Notes: generated from the sequence alone by a model not told the origin. A stretch of 64,000 nucleotides of DNA from Bradyrhizobium sp. BTAi1 (GCF_000015165.1 NC_009485.1:6839501-6903500); one strand, 5' to 3'. Shown: positions 51,512 to 58,855, counted from the stretch's first letter. Translations and numbers: made by a program.

Positions 51512-51901
51512 TTAGTTGCGGAAACGCGGTGATCGGATCGGGCAAGGCGTGTCGTCGCCCGGATAGAGGCGCGCGACGGCACGGCACACGGCCGGCGTCG
51601 AACAGTCTTGATCGCGGCATGCGGGGCACCCGAGCGGGCGGGGTGCGGGGCGAGCGCGGCCGGCGCCGCGCGGGTTGCGCACGCCATCGACGGCGCAGGC
51701 GCATTCGCCGAGGCGCGCCGTGCATGTGCAGCGAAGCGTCGCGAGCCAAAGCGCTGGCGCCGGTTCGATGTAGTCGAGCACGTCGCCCGGCCGCCGGCGC
51801 GTCAAAGCATCACGCGCCCAAATTCCCCCGATCGTGACGATGATCGCGGCGCCGGCGGCCAACGAAACAATCCCGAGATCGTGCGCGATCTCGGTCAACA
51901 T
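51512..51901 (-). CDS. Membrane-anchored Cys-rich phage protein
   Basis: 129 residues. An N-terminal hydrophobic segment (LGIVSLAAGAAIIVTIGGIW) is followed by a soluble region with many Cys (RCTCTARLGECAC; LGCPACRDQDCSTPAVCR). The pattern suggests metal binding or disulfides. Function unknown. Its ATG overlaps the end of the previous gene. Confidence 0.5.
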   Translation of the reverse strand: MLTEIAHDLGIVSLAAGAAIIVTIGGIWARDALTRRRPGDVLDYIEPAPALWLATLRCTCTARLGECACAVDGVRNPRGAGRARPAPRPLGCPACRDQDCSTPAVCRAVARLYPGDDTPCPIRSPRFRN

Positions 51902-52068
51902 GCGCGCGCCTTTCGCACAACGTCGCCCCGCTCGACGGGCGGCTTTGCCGATGTCGTGGCGTGAACCTTGACGATGCGAGAGAAGACAAACGGCGAGCGG
52001 CAAGCCGGGCAAGCGCACGGCATCGCGTCGCCCTGCCCGTCATGGGCGACGGGTTGACGATTGGACAT
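51895..52068 (-). CDS. 57-residue zinc-ribbon-like protein, first leftward early gene
   Basis: MSNRQPVAHDGQGDAMPCAC followed by PACRSPFVFSRIV: a CxCxxC cluster near residue 18 suggests a zinc knuckle. It is the first leftward gene after the repressor-proximal operators, thus probably the start of the leftward early operon. Function unknown. Confidence 0.5.
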   Translation of the reverse strand: MSNRQPVAHDGQGDAMPCACPACRSPFVFSRIVKVHATTSAKPPVERGDVVRKARAC

Positions 52069-52187
52069 GAAAACCCCCACGCGAAGGCGTGCGGCATCCG
52101 CCGCCGTCGCGACCCCAAATTCAGAATGTCAAGAGTGAGAACCCCCACAGGACGGCATACCCAATCCGCCGAACCTGACGCCAAAAG

Positions 52188-52206
52188 ACTAGCCTGATTC
52201 GCTAGT
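52188..52206. promoter_or_regulatory. Repressor operator candidate, left site 1
   Basis: ACTAGC-N7-GCTAGT, perfect 6-bp arms. It lies about 120 bp upstream of the leftward early genes and of the repressor start, in the divergent control region. Confidence 0.6.
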
Positions 52207-52221
52207 TTATGGTCAATAGAC

Positions 52222-52240
52222 CCTTGTCAATATGACTAGT
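52222..52240. promoter_or_regulatory. Degenerate operator candidate, left site 2
   Basis: CCTTGTCAATATGACTAGT keeps the right ACTAGT arm but only 3/6 of the left arm. Its start is 34 bp from the start of left site 1, similar to the 36 bp between the two right sites. It overlaps a minus-strand TTGACA that could be a -35. Confidence 0.35.
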
Positions 52241-52311
52241 TTTCAAAGCCATTCTTTTGCGCTAGGGACTTGAGAAGTTTACGAAATATTTTTTTCGTGC
52301 AGAGGGGCACC

Positions 52312-53016
52312 GTGGCGCGCAAACGCATCCGGCCAAACCGGATTTTCGAATTAACCAAACAACGCAAGTGGACCTATCAAGAGGTGGCGCAGCGCGTGCG
52401 CGATCTCGCCGAGGCCCGACACGACGCCAACCGCGCGAAGTGCCACACAATTACAATCAACAAGCTCGCCACCGGAGATCAGAATTTGACTCAAGAATGG
52501 ATGACGTTGCTCGGCGAAGTGTTCGGCGTGCCGCCCGCCGAGATCATCGCGCAACCTCTTGCTGAAAACCTGTTGCGCGTCACTGTGACGTGTGCGTTAG
52601 AGGGCGGGCACTTCAAAAAGGGTGCCGCGTTACCAGTTGCGGAACAGTTCGACATCATGATTCCCTTTTCCGATGAATTGAATAGCCTCGCGCTCTACGC
52701 CGGGGAAATACGGGGCACTGACAACAATCTCAGATATTCGGCCGGCGCGATCGTCATCCTGGCCAAGCTTGAGGCCGGCGCAGTCAACCGTCCGGCCGAG
52801 CTCGTCGAGGGCCGGCGCTATCATGTGCGCGTCACCCGGCACGACGGCATGATCGAGGAGTCGATCAAGCAAGTAGCGCTCGGCCCCGAGGGGCAAGTTT
52901 GGCTCAAGCCCGAGTCGAGCGATCCGCGTCACGCCGCGATCCCGTTACAAGGCCGCGACGGCTATACGGTCGAGATCCTCGGCCGCGTGCGCGGCGTGTT
53001 TCTTCGCGAGGATTGA
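52312..53016 (+). CDS. CI-like phage repressor, S24-type fold lacking the catalytic Ser
   Basis: 234 residues from a GTG at 52312 preceded by AGAGGGG. The N-terminal ~80 residues form an HTH with RIFELTKQRKWTYQEVAQRV and TITINKLATGDQNLTQEWM. The C-terminal domain has the S24/LexA layout, but where the family has G-[D/E]-S-M it reads RGTDNN, so the self-cleavage Ser appears to be missing. It is flanked by 19-bp operators on both sides and ends before a strong terminator. It should maintain lysogeny. Why induction would not use RecA-stimulated cleavage is an open question. Confidence 0.75.
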   Translation: MARKRIRPNRIFELTKQRKWTYQEVAQRVRDLAEARHDANRAKCHTITINKLATGDQNLTQEWMTLLGEVFGVPPAEIIAQPLAENLLRVTVTCALEGGHFKKGAALPVAEQFDIMIPFSDELNSLALYAGEIRGTDNNLRYSAGAIVILAKLEAGAVNRPAELVEGRRYHVRVTRHDGMIEESIKQVALGPEGQVWLKPESSDPRHAAIPLQGRDGYTVEILGRVRGVFLRED

Positions 53017-53055
53017 GCGAACTAACACCGCGACATCATCGCCACACGCACAAAG

Positions 53056-53082
53056 CCGCGTCGCTCCCGACGCGGTTTTTTT
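53056..53082 (+). terminator. Rho-independent terminator of the repressor gene
   Basis: CCGCGTCG-CTCC-CGACGCGG followed by seven T. An 8-bp GC-rich stem. It isolates repressor transcription from the rightward early genes. Confidence 0.85.
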
Positions 53083-53144
53083 GTGCGCTGCAAAAACCCA
53101 CAGCGCCGCCGAATTGTGGACAGGCTTCGGCAAAATTCCGTTTT

Positions 53145-53163
53145 ACTAGTGGAAAAGACTTGT
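53145..53163. promoter_or_regulatory. Degenerate operator candidate, right site 1
   Basis: ACTAGTGGAAAAGACTTGT: five of six left-arm bases and four of six right-arm bases match the operator. Its end meets the -35 TTGACC (53163-53168), so bound repressor would cover the early promoter. Confidence 0.45.
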
Positions 53164-53192
53164 TGACCCGACGGAATCAAACTAGCCATATC
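53163..53192 (+). promoter_or_regulatory. Rightward early promoter candidate
   Basis: TTGACC (53163-53168) and CATATC (53187-53192) are 18 bases apart. Right operator sites flank and overlap both elements. It would drive the genes from 53217 to the integrase. Confidence 0.5.
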
Positions 53193-53199
53193 GACTAGT
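53181..53199. promoter_or_regulatory. Repressor operator candidate, right site 2
   Basis: ACTAGCCATATCGACTAGT has the 19-bp layout with five perfectly paired bases per arm. It covers the -10 of the early promoter. Confidence 0.55.
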
Positions 53200-53216
53200 C
53201 ACCGTTGAGGTTTTGG

Positions 53217-53564
53217 ATGCGCCCATTCGATCTTTCCACACTCCCGCATCTCGCCGCCGGCGAGCCGGGTTGCCACGACATCGCGACGCTCGGCCAAGCC
53301 GCCCGCACCGCGATCCTTTCCGCCCATCTCGGAACTCTGCGCCGCGCCGGCTCGCATTGGTACGGCCCCGACAAGCGCTCGCCGATCAACCGCCGCACCA
53401 TCGCGGCGCTGATCGAGCGCCGGCTGATCTATTCCAGCGACCCCAACACGGCCCGGATCACGAAACGCGGCCAATGGTGCGCGCGCACGATCGGCAGCGA
53501 GATCGCCGGCACCGCCCTTCACACCAGCAACGAGGAGGGAGCACTATGTCGCGACGCCGCCTGA
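53217..53564 (+). CDS. First rightward early protein, unknown function
   Basis: 115 residues from the ATG at 53217, preceded by GAGG. A soluble protein with segments HDIATLGQAARTAILSAHLG and PINRRTIAALIERRLIYSSDPNTARITKRG, which could form a winged-helix-like fold. It is the first gene after the early promoter, the position of phage regulators such as Cro/CII, but no such identity can be shown. Confidence 0.55.
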   Translation: MRPFDLSTLPHLAAGEPGCHDIATLGQAARTAILSAHLGTLRRAGSHWYGPDKRSPINRRTIAALIERRLIYSSDPNTARITKRGQWCARTIGSEIAGTALHTSNEEGALCRDAA

Positions 53565-53815
53565 CCGAGGGATGCTTGCACGCCCTGCGTATCCTCGCAC
53601 CCGACCCGTCGGCATTGCACCCGATCTACAACCGAACGGTCGCGCTCAACCTTCGCGTCGTCGAAACCGTATTTCCTGAATACGTGCGCATTGTACCGAT
53701 GCCGGTACGCGGCCCGAACGGCGAGCGCCCGCACTTCGCGGCGATGATCACGGCATCCGGCCTCGCGCACGTCACCCCGCGCAAGACGCGCAAAGCAAGA
53801 GCGGTCCGGCAATGA
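53546..53815 (+). CDS. Early phage protein of unknown function
   Basis: 89 residues (MSRRRLTEGCLHALRILAPD...), with GAGGAGGGAGC directly upstream of the ATG at 53546, an unusually strong ribosome site. Basic C-terminus (RKTRKARAVRQ). It overlaps the end of the previous gene and the start of the next (ATGA). Function unknown. Confidence 0.6.
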   Translation: MSRRRLTEGCLHALRILAPDPSALHPIYNRTVALNLRVVETVFPEYVRIVPMPVRGPNGERPHFAAMITASGLAHVTPRKTRKARAVRQ

Positions 53816-54144
53816 TTTTGTCCTATCAAATCCCCGAATGGCACCCCTACCAACGTGCCGCATTCGCTCTACACGATGTCGAGCGCGAGATTGAGAACCG
53901 GCGCAATTCCAAGCACCAGGTCGAGCGCAAGATTTTGCCGAGCCTGATCGCCAAGCGCGATCGGATCGCGGCGGAAATCGCGCCACTCAAAGCCGCGTAT
54001 GAAGCCGCCGAGCAGCGCGCCGTGAAACGGCTGTTGTCGCCCGTTGTTAGTTCGGCGCTGGCGACGCCGAGCACAACGCAGCCAAGCGCCGCCGGGACCG
54101 ATCACCTCGACATTCCCGCTTTCTTGCGGAGGCAGTCGAAATGA
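53812..54144 (+). CDS. Early phage coiled-coil protein
   Basis: 110 residues. A central charged helix (HDVEREIENRRNSKHQVERK to AKRDRIAAEIAPLKAAYEAAEQRA) predicts a coiled coil, and the C-terminal tail is Ser/Thr/Pro-rich. It is translationally coupled to both neighbours through ATGA overlaps. Function unknown. Confidence 0.6.
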   Translation: MILSYQIPEWHPYQRAAFALHDVEREIENRRNSKHQVERKILPSLIAKRDRIAAEIAPLKAAYEAAEQRAVKRLLSPVVSSALATPSTTQPSAAGTDHLDIPAFLRRQSK

Positions 54145-54314
54145 CGACTACGCAAACCCTGATCGTGCGCGACTCTAACGAGAAGATTATCGACACGATC
54201 GAGATCGAGCCGGGTGCCGAGATCACGAGCGCCGACCGGCGCACCATCCTCAACACTCGCAAAGACGCCGCGACGATCGAGATCGTCGGCTCGATCGAGA
54301 GGCGCCCATCATGA
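54141..54314 (+). CDS. 57-residue early protein
   Basis: MTTTQTLIVRDSNEKIIDTI and following: a small beta-rich acidic protein that is ATGA-linked to the genes on both sides. Too short for family assignment, but the tight packing in the early operon supports it. Confidence 0.5.
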   Translation: MTTTQTLIVRDSNEKIIDTIEIEPGAEITSADRRTILNTRKDAATIEIVGSIERRPS

Positions 54315-54463
54315 CCCGACAGCAGGAGGCAGACGAACTGCTCGACTTGTGGCGCCGACAAGCCCGGCGAGGCATCCCCCCTGCCGAGCGGGAGTTGCCC
54401 GACGTGCGCGCCGTCGAGGAGATCGCTCGTGCTCGTTCGGCGAAAGCGAGGCCCCAACAATGA
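54311..54463 (+). CDS. 50-residue early protein
   Basis: A helical, charged ORF (MTRQQEADELLDLWRRQARR...) with ATGA overlaps at both ends. Function unknown. Found by reading between the longer frames. Confidence 0.5.
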   Translation: MTRQQEADELLDLWRRQARRGIPPAERELPDVRAVEEIARARSAKARPQQ

Positions 54464-54720
54464 GCGAGATCGTCTTTCTACGCGACGCAATGATGTCGCG
54501 CGAGGCGTTCGAACAGTTGCCGGCGTGCGTCACGGGCGCCAGCGGCGCCGACGTGTACCGCACGGCAAAATCGCTCGGCGGAAAACTCTGCCGGGCGCTG
54601 ATCTCGCGCGATGGTCAACAGGCATGGCACGCCGTCGCACTGGGATACTTTAATGGCACCGAGCGCGCGCTCGCGAGCCGCATCATCGTCTCACATGGCC
54701 GCTACCAATCCGAGGACTGA
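54460..54720 (+). CDS. Early phage protein of unknown function
   Basis: 86 residues (MSEIVFLRDAMMSREAFEQL...). Begins in an ATGA overlap with the previous gene. No motif is recognised beyond a mixed alpha/beta pattern (CRALISRDGQQAWHAVALGY). It belongs to the compact rightward early operon leading to integrase. Confidence 0.55.
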   Translation: MSEIVFLRDAMMSREAFEQLPACVTGASGADVYRTAKSLGGKLCRALISRDGQQAWHAVALGYFNGTERALASRIIVSHGRYQSED

Positions 54721-54725
54721 CAGCA

Positions 54726-55016
54726 ATGATCGCATTGCAAGCTTGCGCTTGCCCGCGCTGCAAACGCGCGAGCCGACCGCTCGCGTTCATCGCCGACATT
54801 CGGCGGATCACCGAGAACACGATGTCGCTTCTTGCGGCACGTAAGGCCGAGCGCGACGCAATCCTCGCCGATCTGCTTAACGCGCTCGAGGTCTTGCGCC
54901 GGCAACGCGGTGTAGCGATCGCGATCGAGGCCGGAGCCGAACACCTCGCCGAACTCGACGCCGAAGAGGCCGCCTATTTTGCGCGGGCGCGCGCGCTCGG
55001 AGCGGCCTGGGCATGA
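54726..55016 (+). CDS. Early phage protein with Cys-rich N-terminus
   Basis: 96 residues. ACACPRCKR near the N-terminus suggests metal binding. A helical stretch (SLLAARKAERDAILADLLNA, LEVLRRQRG) follows. Begins five bases after the previous stop. Function unknown. Confidence 0.5.
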   Translation: MIALQACACPRCKRASRPLAFIADIRRITENTMSLLAARKAERDAILADLLNALEVLRRQRGVAIAIEAGAEHLAELDAEEAAYFARARALGAAWA

Positions 55017-55084
55017 TGGCCTATCACCTTCTCATGGGTTTGCTGATCGGCAATGCCGCGATCGCGGCTTGGGCGCTCGCCTGA
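55013..55084 (+). CDS. Tiny 23-residue hydrophobic peptide ORF
   Basis: MMAYHLLMGLLIGNAAIAAW followed by ALA, overlapping the previous stop (ATGATG). Entirely a membrane-helix-like peptide. Whether it is translated is uncertain; the coupling overlap is the only support. Confidence 0.3.
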   Translation: MMAYHLLMGLLIGNAAIAAWALA

Positions 55085-55141
55085 CGATGGCCGCCGGCGG
55101 GCGCGATCCCGCTGGCTCATTCTTGGTTAACGGGGCGGGGA

Positions 55142-55513
55142 ATGGCACCGAAACTTTACACACTCGACGAGGCGGCGGCGCAATTTCGGGTTTCTAAGCG
55201 GGTTTTCGCAGAGTTTATCGCAGTCAACCCCTTTTACCGTACTATTGGGCGTGCGAAACTCTTTACCGATCAGGACCTTGCACAACTCTATGAGCGGATG
55301 GAATGCCCCTCAAACTCTATCAGCGGCCCAACTCACCAAATTGGTACATCAGAGGCACCGTCAAAGGCGTCTACGTCCACGAGACTTGCGAAACTGATGT
55401 CAGAGCGGTTGCCGAGGAAATCCGCGCGAAACGCGAGTGGGAAATCCTGCAAAGTGTTGTCCATGGCATCAAGGCGGGCGGCACGTTCGAGGCCGCAGCA
55501 GTCATCTACTTAG
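55142..55513 (+). CDS. HTH/excisionase-like protein overlapping integrase
   Basis: The first ~60 residues (MAPKLYTLDEAAAQFRVSKR; TIGRAKLFTDQDLAQLYERM) form a MerR/HTH_17-type DNA-binding domain like phage excisionases. The frame continues to 123 residues, overlapping integrase by 211 bp. The downstream part reads across the integrase coding sequence and may be a passenger. Its location immediately before integrase fits an Xis or recombination directionality factor. Confidence 0.6.
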   Translation: MAPKLYTLDEAAAQFRVSKRVFAEFIAVNPFYRTIGRAKLFTDQDLAQLYERMECPSNSISGPTHQIGTSEAPSKASTSTRLAKLMSERLPRKSARNASGKSCKVLSMASRRAARSRPQQSST

Positions 55514-56463
55514 AGAACGGCGGCGAAGCGCGATTCCTACAACCTCTGATAGATCATTTTGGGATCACCCCGCTCGACAAGATCGATCAAACAGTCGCCG
55601 ACGACGCCGCGAAGAGGATTTACCCCGGTCTCGCCCCGGCAACGCTCGATCGTCAGTTTTACACGCCTCTCTCGGCCGTCATCAACAAAGCCCATCAGCA
55701 CGGCCCGAAGGGCTTTTGTTCACCGGTCAAATTCAAACGCCCTAAGAAGCCCAAGGGCCGCGTGCGTTGGATCACACACGCCGAAGCGCACAAGCTGATT
55801 GAGGCATGCGCGCCGCATCTCAGACCGCTTGTCGCCTTCCTGTTCTACACCGGCGCCCGTTGCGGCGAGGCGCTTTGGCTCGATTGGCGCAACGTCGATT
55901 TGCAGCGCGGTGAGGTGCAGTTCCTCGACACAAAGAACGGCCGAGATCGCGGCGTGCCGCTTCACCCGGATATTGTCGCGATCCTTGCCAATCTGCCCCA
56001 CCGCGAGGGCGAGGTGTTCCGCAAGCCGGGCCACAAGATCACCAAATGGTTGCCGAGCGGCAGCAACAGCGGCGAGCTGATCGAGACGGTTGAATACACT
56101 CTCGGCGAGCCATATGCCCCGCTCGATCCCGACGACGAGCGCGACGTGTCGGCCGGTTCGCGGATCAAGAAAGGATTCAAGGCCGCATGCGATCGCGCCG
56201 GGATCACCGATTTTCATCCGCACGATTGCCGGCACACTTGGGCAACGTGGCACTATCGACAAAACCGGGATCTAAACCGCCTCAAGGAACTCGGCGGATG
56301 GTCAAGCCTTGAGATGGTGTTGCGCTATGCGCACCTCAACGTCGAGGATGCCGCGCCATCGATCCACAACATGCCGTCGATCGGGCCGGCGCCTGCGACG
56401 AAACAACCAGGCCAAAACGTGTCACCGGCCCGGCGCAAGGCCAAGAAGGGCGCGGCAGCATGA
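55303..56463 (+). CDS. int: Tyrosine site-specific integrase
   Basis: 386 residues. A short N-terminal arm domain (MPLKLYQRPNSPNWYIRG), an SAM-like core-binding domain, and a catalytic domain with R186 (TGARCGEALWL), a beta-hairpin Lys near 211, H307-x-x-R310 (HPHDCRHTWATW), W333 and nucleophile Y342 (MVLRYAHL). This is the phage integrase family. It would recombine attP with the tRNA-Val attB. It lies 2.5 kb from attR with cargo between, and overlaps the excisionase-like frame. Confidence 0.93.
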   Translation: MPLKLYQRPNSPNWYIRGTVKGVYVHETCETDVRAVAEEIRAKREWEILQSVVHGIKAGGTFEAAAVIYLENGGEARFLQPLIDHFGITPLDKIDQTVADDAAKRIYPGLAPATLDRQFYTPLSAVINKAHQHGPKGFCSPVKFKRPKKPKGRVRWITHAEAHKLIEACAPHLRPLVAFLFYTGARCGEALWLDWRNVDLQRGEVQFLDTKNGRDRGVPLHPDIVAILANLPHREGEVFRKPGHKITKWLPSGSNSGELIETVEYTLGEPYAPLDPDDERDVSAGSRIKKGFKAACDRAGITDFHPHDCRHTWATWHYRQNRDLNRLKELGGWSSLEMVLRYAHLNVEDAAPSIHNMPSIGPAPATKQPGQNVSPARRKAKKGAAA

Positions 56464-56630
56464 CCGCCGAGCGCGCCAAGGCTTTTGCAGCCATCATAGG
56501 CGGCGTGTGTGCGATCGGAGCGGCTGGCGCCGCTTCGTACGGCTACACGCTTGCGGCCATCGTAGCCGGCGGGATTTTGATTGTCGCGGGGATCGGCCTC
56601 GCCGCAGGATTAGGAGGGGAAGGAAGCTGA
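56460..56630 (+). CDS. 56-residue Gly/Ala-rich membrane protein
   Basis: Two hydrophobic segments (AFAAIIGGVCAIGAAGAASY; TLAAIVAGGILIVAGIGLAA). Its ATG overlaps the integrase stop (ATGA). Function unknown. It looks like a small helical-hairpin membrane protein. Confidence 0.5.
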   Translation: MTAERAKAFAAIIGGVCAIGAAGAASYGYTLAAIVAGGILIVAGIGLAAGLGGEGS

Positions 56631-56722
56631 TCCCTAGATCAGTCCGGCGAAGGCCGCGCGCGTGGCGGCCCGCCACTCCAAATAAAATAGAGCGTAGGCC
56701 GAAATAATATCGCTTACAGCCA

Positions 56723-56751
56723 TTGACGATAATATCGCTATAAGCTATATT
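56723..56751 (+). promoter_or_regulatory. Promoter and palindromic operator of the toxin-antitoxin pair
   Basis: TTGACG (56723-56728) and TATATT (56746-56751) are spaced 17. A near-perfect palindrome AATATCGCT-ATA-AGCTATATT (56731-56751) covers the spacer and -10. The toxin ATG starts seven bases after the -10, so the transcript would be leaderless or nearly so. Autoregulation by the HTH antitoxin is the expected role. Confidence 0.6.
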
Positions 56752-56757
56752 CTCGTC

Positions 56758-57006
56758 ATGAAAACGATCGCTTACACCCTCACCGCAATGACGGCCCTCA
56801 AGCGTCACGCCAACAAGGCTAAGCTGATCCGGGCTAAGATCGAGCAGTATGCGGCAAACCCGGAAGCACAGGCCCGCAACGTCAAAGCGCTGGTTGGAAG
56901 CGATCGTTTGCGGTTGCGCGTTCAGGATTTCCGCATCCTGTTTACTGAGACTGCCGACACCATCACAGTTCACGACATCGGCCCGCGCGGCGGGATTTAT
57001 GACTAA
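56758..57006 (+). CDS. RelE/HigB-like toxin
   Basis: 82 residues: LTAMTALKRHANKAKLIRAK and LRLRVQDFRILFTETADTI..VHDIGPRGGIY match the RelE/ParE superfamily, with conserved basic residues in the VQDFRI strand. Such toxins cleave mRNA on ribosomes or, if ParE-like, poison gyrase. The adjacent HTH gene is the matching antitoxin. The pair lies between integrase and attR. Confidence 0.75.
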   Translation: MKTIAYTLTAMTALKRHANKAKLIRAKIEQYAANPEAQARNVKALVGSDRLRLRVQDFRILFTETADTITVHDIGPRGGIYD

Positions 57007-57018
57007 GGACAAACCGAC

Positions 57019-57450
57019 ATGCCCGTGATGACCAAGAGCCCGAAAGGCGATGACATTGTGATCTTGTCCCGCAAGGAATACGATCAACTCGTCGCCGCAG
57101 CCAATGAAGATGCCGCCGACGCGGAAACTCTCCGCCGCTCGATCGCCCGCGTTGAGAGCGGCGAAGAAGAAACCTTCAGCAGCGCCGAGGTTGACGCATT
57201 CCTTGCGGCGAAAACGCCGCTCGCGTTCTTCCGTAAGAAGCGCGGCTTGAGTCAAGATGATCTCGCCAAACGCGTGGGCATCACGCAAGGCTATCTGTCC
57301 GAGATCGAGGGCGGGCGGAAAAGCGGCGACGTTCAAACGCTGCGCAAGCTCGCGGACGCGTTGAAAGTAACAATCGATAGTTTGGTGCCGGATGGGCCGA
57401 GCGAGGCAGAGTCACCGCGCCCGAGCACGAAAAAGCGCAAGGCGTCGTGA
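57019..57450 (+). CDS. HTH (Xre) antitoxin
   Basis: 143 residues. The N-terminal part (VILSRKEYDQLVAAANEDAA) resembles type II antitoxin regulatory regions, and the C-terminal Xre helix-turn-helix reads AFFRKKRGLSQDDLAKRVG and ITQGYLSEIEGG. The toxin-first gene order is like HigBA. It likely represses the promoter at 56723-56751. Confidence 0.78.
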   Translation: MPVMTKSPKGDDIVILSRKEYDQLVAAANEDAADAETLRRSIARVESGEEETFSSAEVDAFLAAKTPLAFFRKKRGLSQDDLAKRVGITQGYLSEIEGGRKSGDVQTLRKLADALKVTIDSLVPDGPSEAESPRPSTKKRKAS

Positions 57451-57514
57451 ATGGCGATCGCGGCCACGCACGGCCCACATCATTCAAGCGTGACAACCCT
57501 CATTGGACCACACC

Positions 57515-57892
57515 ATGAAGGCGACGACGGAGCAAACGACGGTAAGGCTGATTCCCCACGAGGAGAGTTTCGAGGTACGGATCAGCCGATATTTCTACTT
57601 TGACGACAACGCGGGGCGACGGTCGATCAACGGCCGGCCGGATCGAAAGGCGGCGCAATCAGCCGCGCAAGCCTTCGCCCGCAGCGCGAGCCCGCCGGCG
57701 CGCGAATCCGCGCCGATGTTCGAAGATGAACCGAGCGGCACCACGATCGACCACGCCGCCGCGATTGTCGCGGCATGGAAGCGTGACCACGGCTTACCGT
57801 TGCTCTCTCCCGAGGTATGCGGCGAGCTCGCCAAGCGCATCTGCGCAGCGCTGCATGATGCCTACGAAGCCGGCCGCGAGGAGGCACCATAG
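57515..57892 (+). CDS. Protein of unknown function in attR cargo
   Basis: 125 residues from the Met at 57515 (MKATTEQTTVRLIPHEESFEV...). No family recognised. There is a basic central region (NGRPDRKAAQSAAQAFARS) and a C-terminal helix (CGELAKRICAALHDAYEAG). It lies between the antitoxin and the Abi gene. An alternative start is four codons upstream. Confidence 0.5.
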   Translation: MKATTEQTTVRLIPHEESFEVRISRYFYFDDNAGRRSINGRPDRKAAQSAAQAFARSASPPARESAPMFEDEPSGTTIDHAAAIVAAWKRDHGLPLLSPEVCGELAKRICAALHDAYEAGREEAP

Positions 57893-57985
57893 CGACGAAC
57901 GCCCGGCTGGTTGCAAAGCAGGGACGCCAAGCCAAGACAAAAGTAGTAGCTTGAGAGCCGAATCCTCAACCTTAGAGGGGCAAAG

Positions 57986-58855
57986 ATGCCAATTTTCGAA
58001 ACGTATTTTGAGCGAATGCAACGACAGCAAAAAAGTGGCGGTCCCGATGTCTACATCTACGACGATATTCCACAACATCTAAAGCACCAGATCATTCACA
58101 TCTGGGACTATGCTTTTTCCGGACTAACGATGCAAAGGACACTTGAGGTCTTTTGGGGGATAGAAAAGACTACCGCCGCAGCGCTCGGCATTCCGCGTTT
58201 GACCGGGAATCCGGACCCTTTCGCATCTTGCAAGGAATGGCTTTTGGACATGCACCTTGTCGAAGGCGCACTGACGATAATCGAACTGTCTGCGCGCGCG
58301 ATGAAGAGCTTTCAGAAGGATACATTTATTGATGACCTAAATTTTCGATTCCGACAAAGCAGCATAGGTTACCAGTTCGAAAACGGCTTTATCATCAAAA
58401 TCAACGACCAATTCGTGCATGCTGAAATCGTCAAGCCGGCGCTCGGCCTGCTGTCACGCAATCCCATTTTTAAGACCGCGAACGCCGATTTCGTCGCGGC
58501 GCACGCTCACTACCGCGCAGGAGAAAATAGGCAGGCTGTGACCTTCGCCGGCAGTGCATTCGAGTCCACGCTCAAGGCGATCTGCACAGTAAAGGGTTGG
58601 CCTTACGAAAAGGGAGCCCGTGCGACGGACCTGATCAAGGTCGTGAACGCCAAGGGATTGTTTCCCGACTACCTCGACAAAGGATTTGAGAGCTACATAG
58701 CTGCGATGAAAACCGGCTTACCCGGCGTTCGCAACGATGCGGGTCCCCATGGCGGCGCACCCGACACGCCAAAAGTGCCGGATTACATTGCTGCTTACGC
58801 CATTCACCTATCAGCAGCAAACATCGTTCTGGCTATCGAGGCGGCGAAGGTTTAG
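57986..58855 (+). CDS. STM4504/CBY_0614-type abortive-infection-like protein with HEPN-like motif
   Basis: 289 residues. The N-terminus PDVYIYDDIPQHLKHQIIHI resembles the STM4504/CBY_0614 family. The C-terminal half resembles the Abi_C domain: AHYRAGENRQAVTFAGSAFESTLKAI, then RNDAGPHGG, where R249 and H255 form a Rx5H pair like the RNase site of HEPN toxins. AGAGGGG precedes the ATG. Such proteins abort infection by competing phages; that role is inferred, not shown. The base composition is visibly lower in GC than in neighbours, suggesting recent acquisition. It is the last gene before attR. Confidence 0.7.
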   Translation: MPIFETYFERMQRQQKSGGPDVYIYDDIPQHLKHQIIHIWDYAFSGLTMQRTLEVFWGIEKTTAAALGIPRLTGNPDPFASCKEWLLDMHLVEGALTIIELSARAMKSFQKDTFIDDLNFRFRQSSIGYQFENGFIIKINDQFVHAEIVKPALGLLSRNPIFKTANADFVAAHAHYRAGENRQAVTFAGSAFESTLKAICTVKGWPYEKGARATDLIKVVNAKGLFPDYLDKGFESYIAAMKTGLPGVRNDAGPHGGAPDTPKVPDYIAAYAIHLSAANIVLAIEAAKV

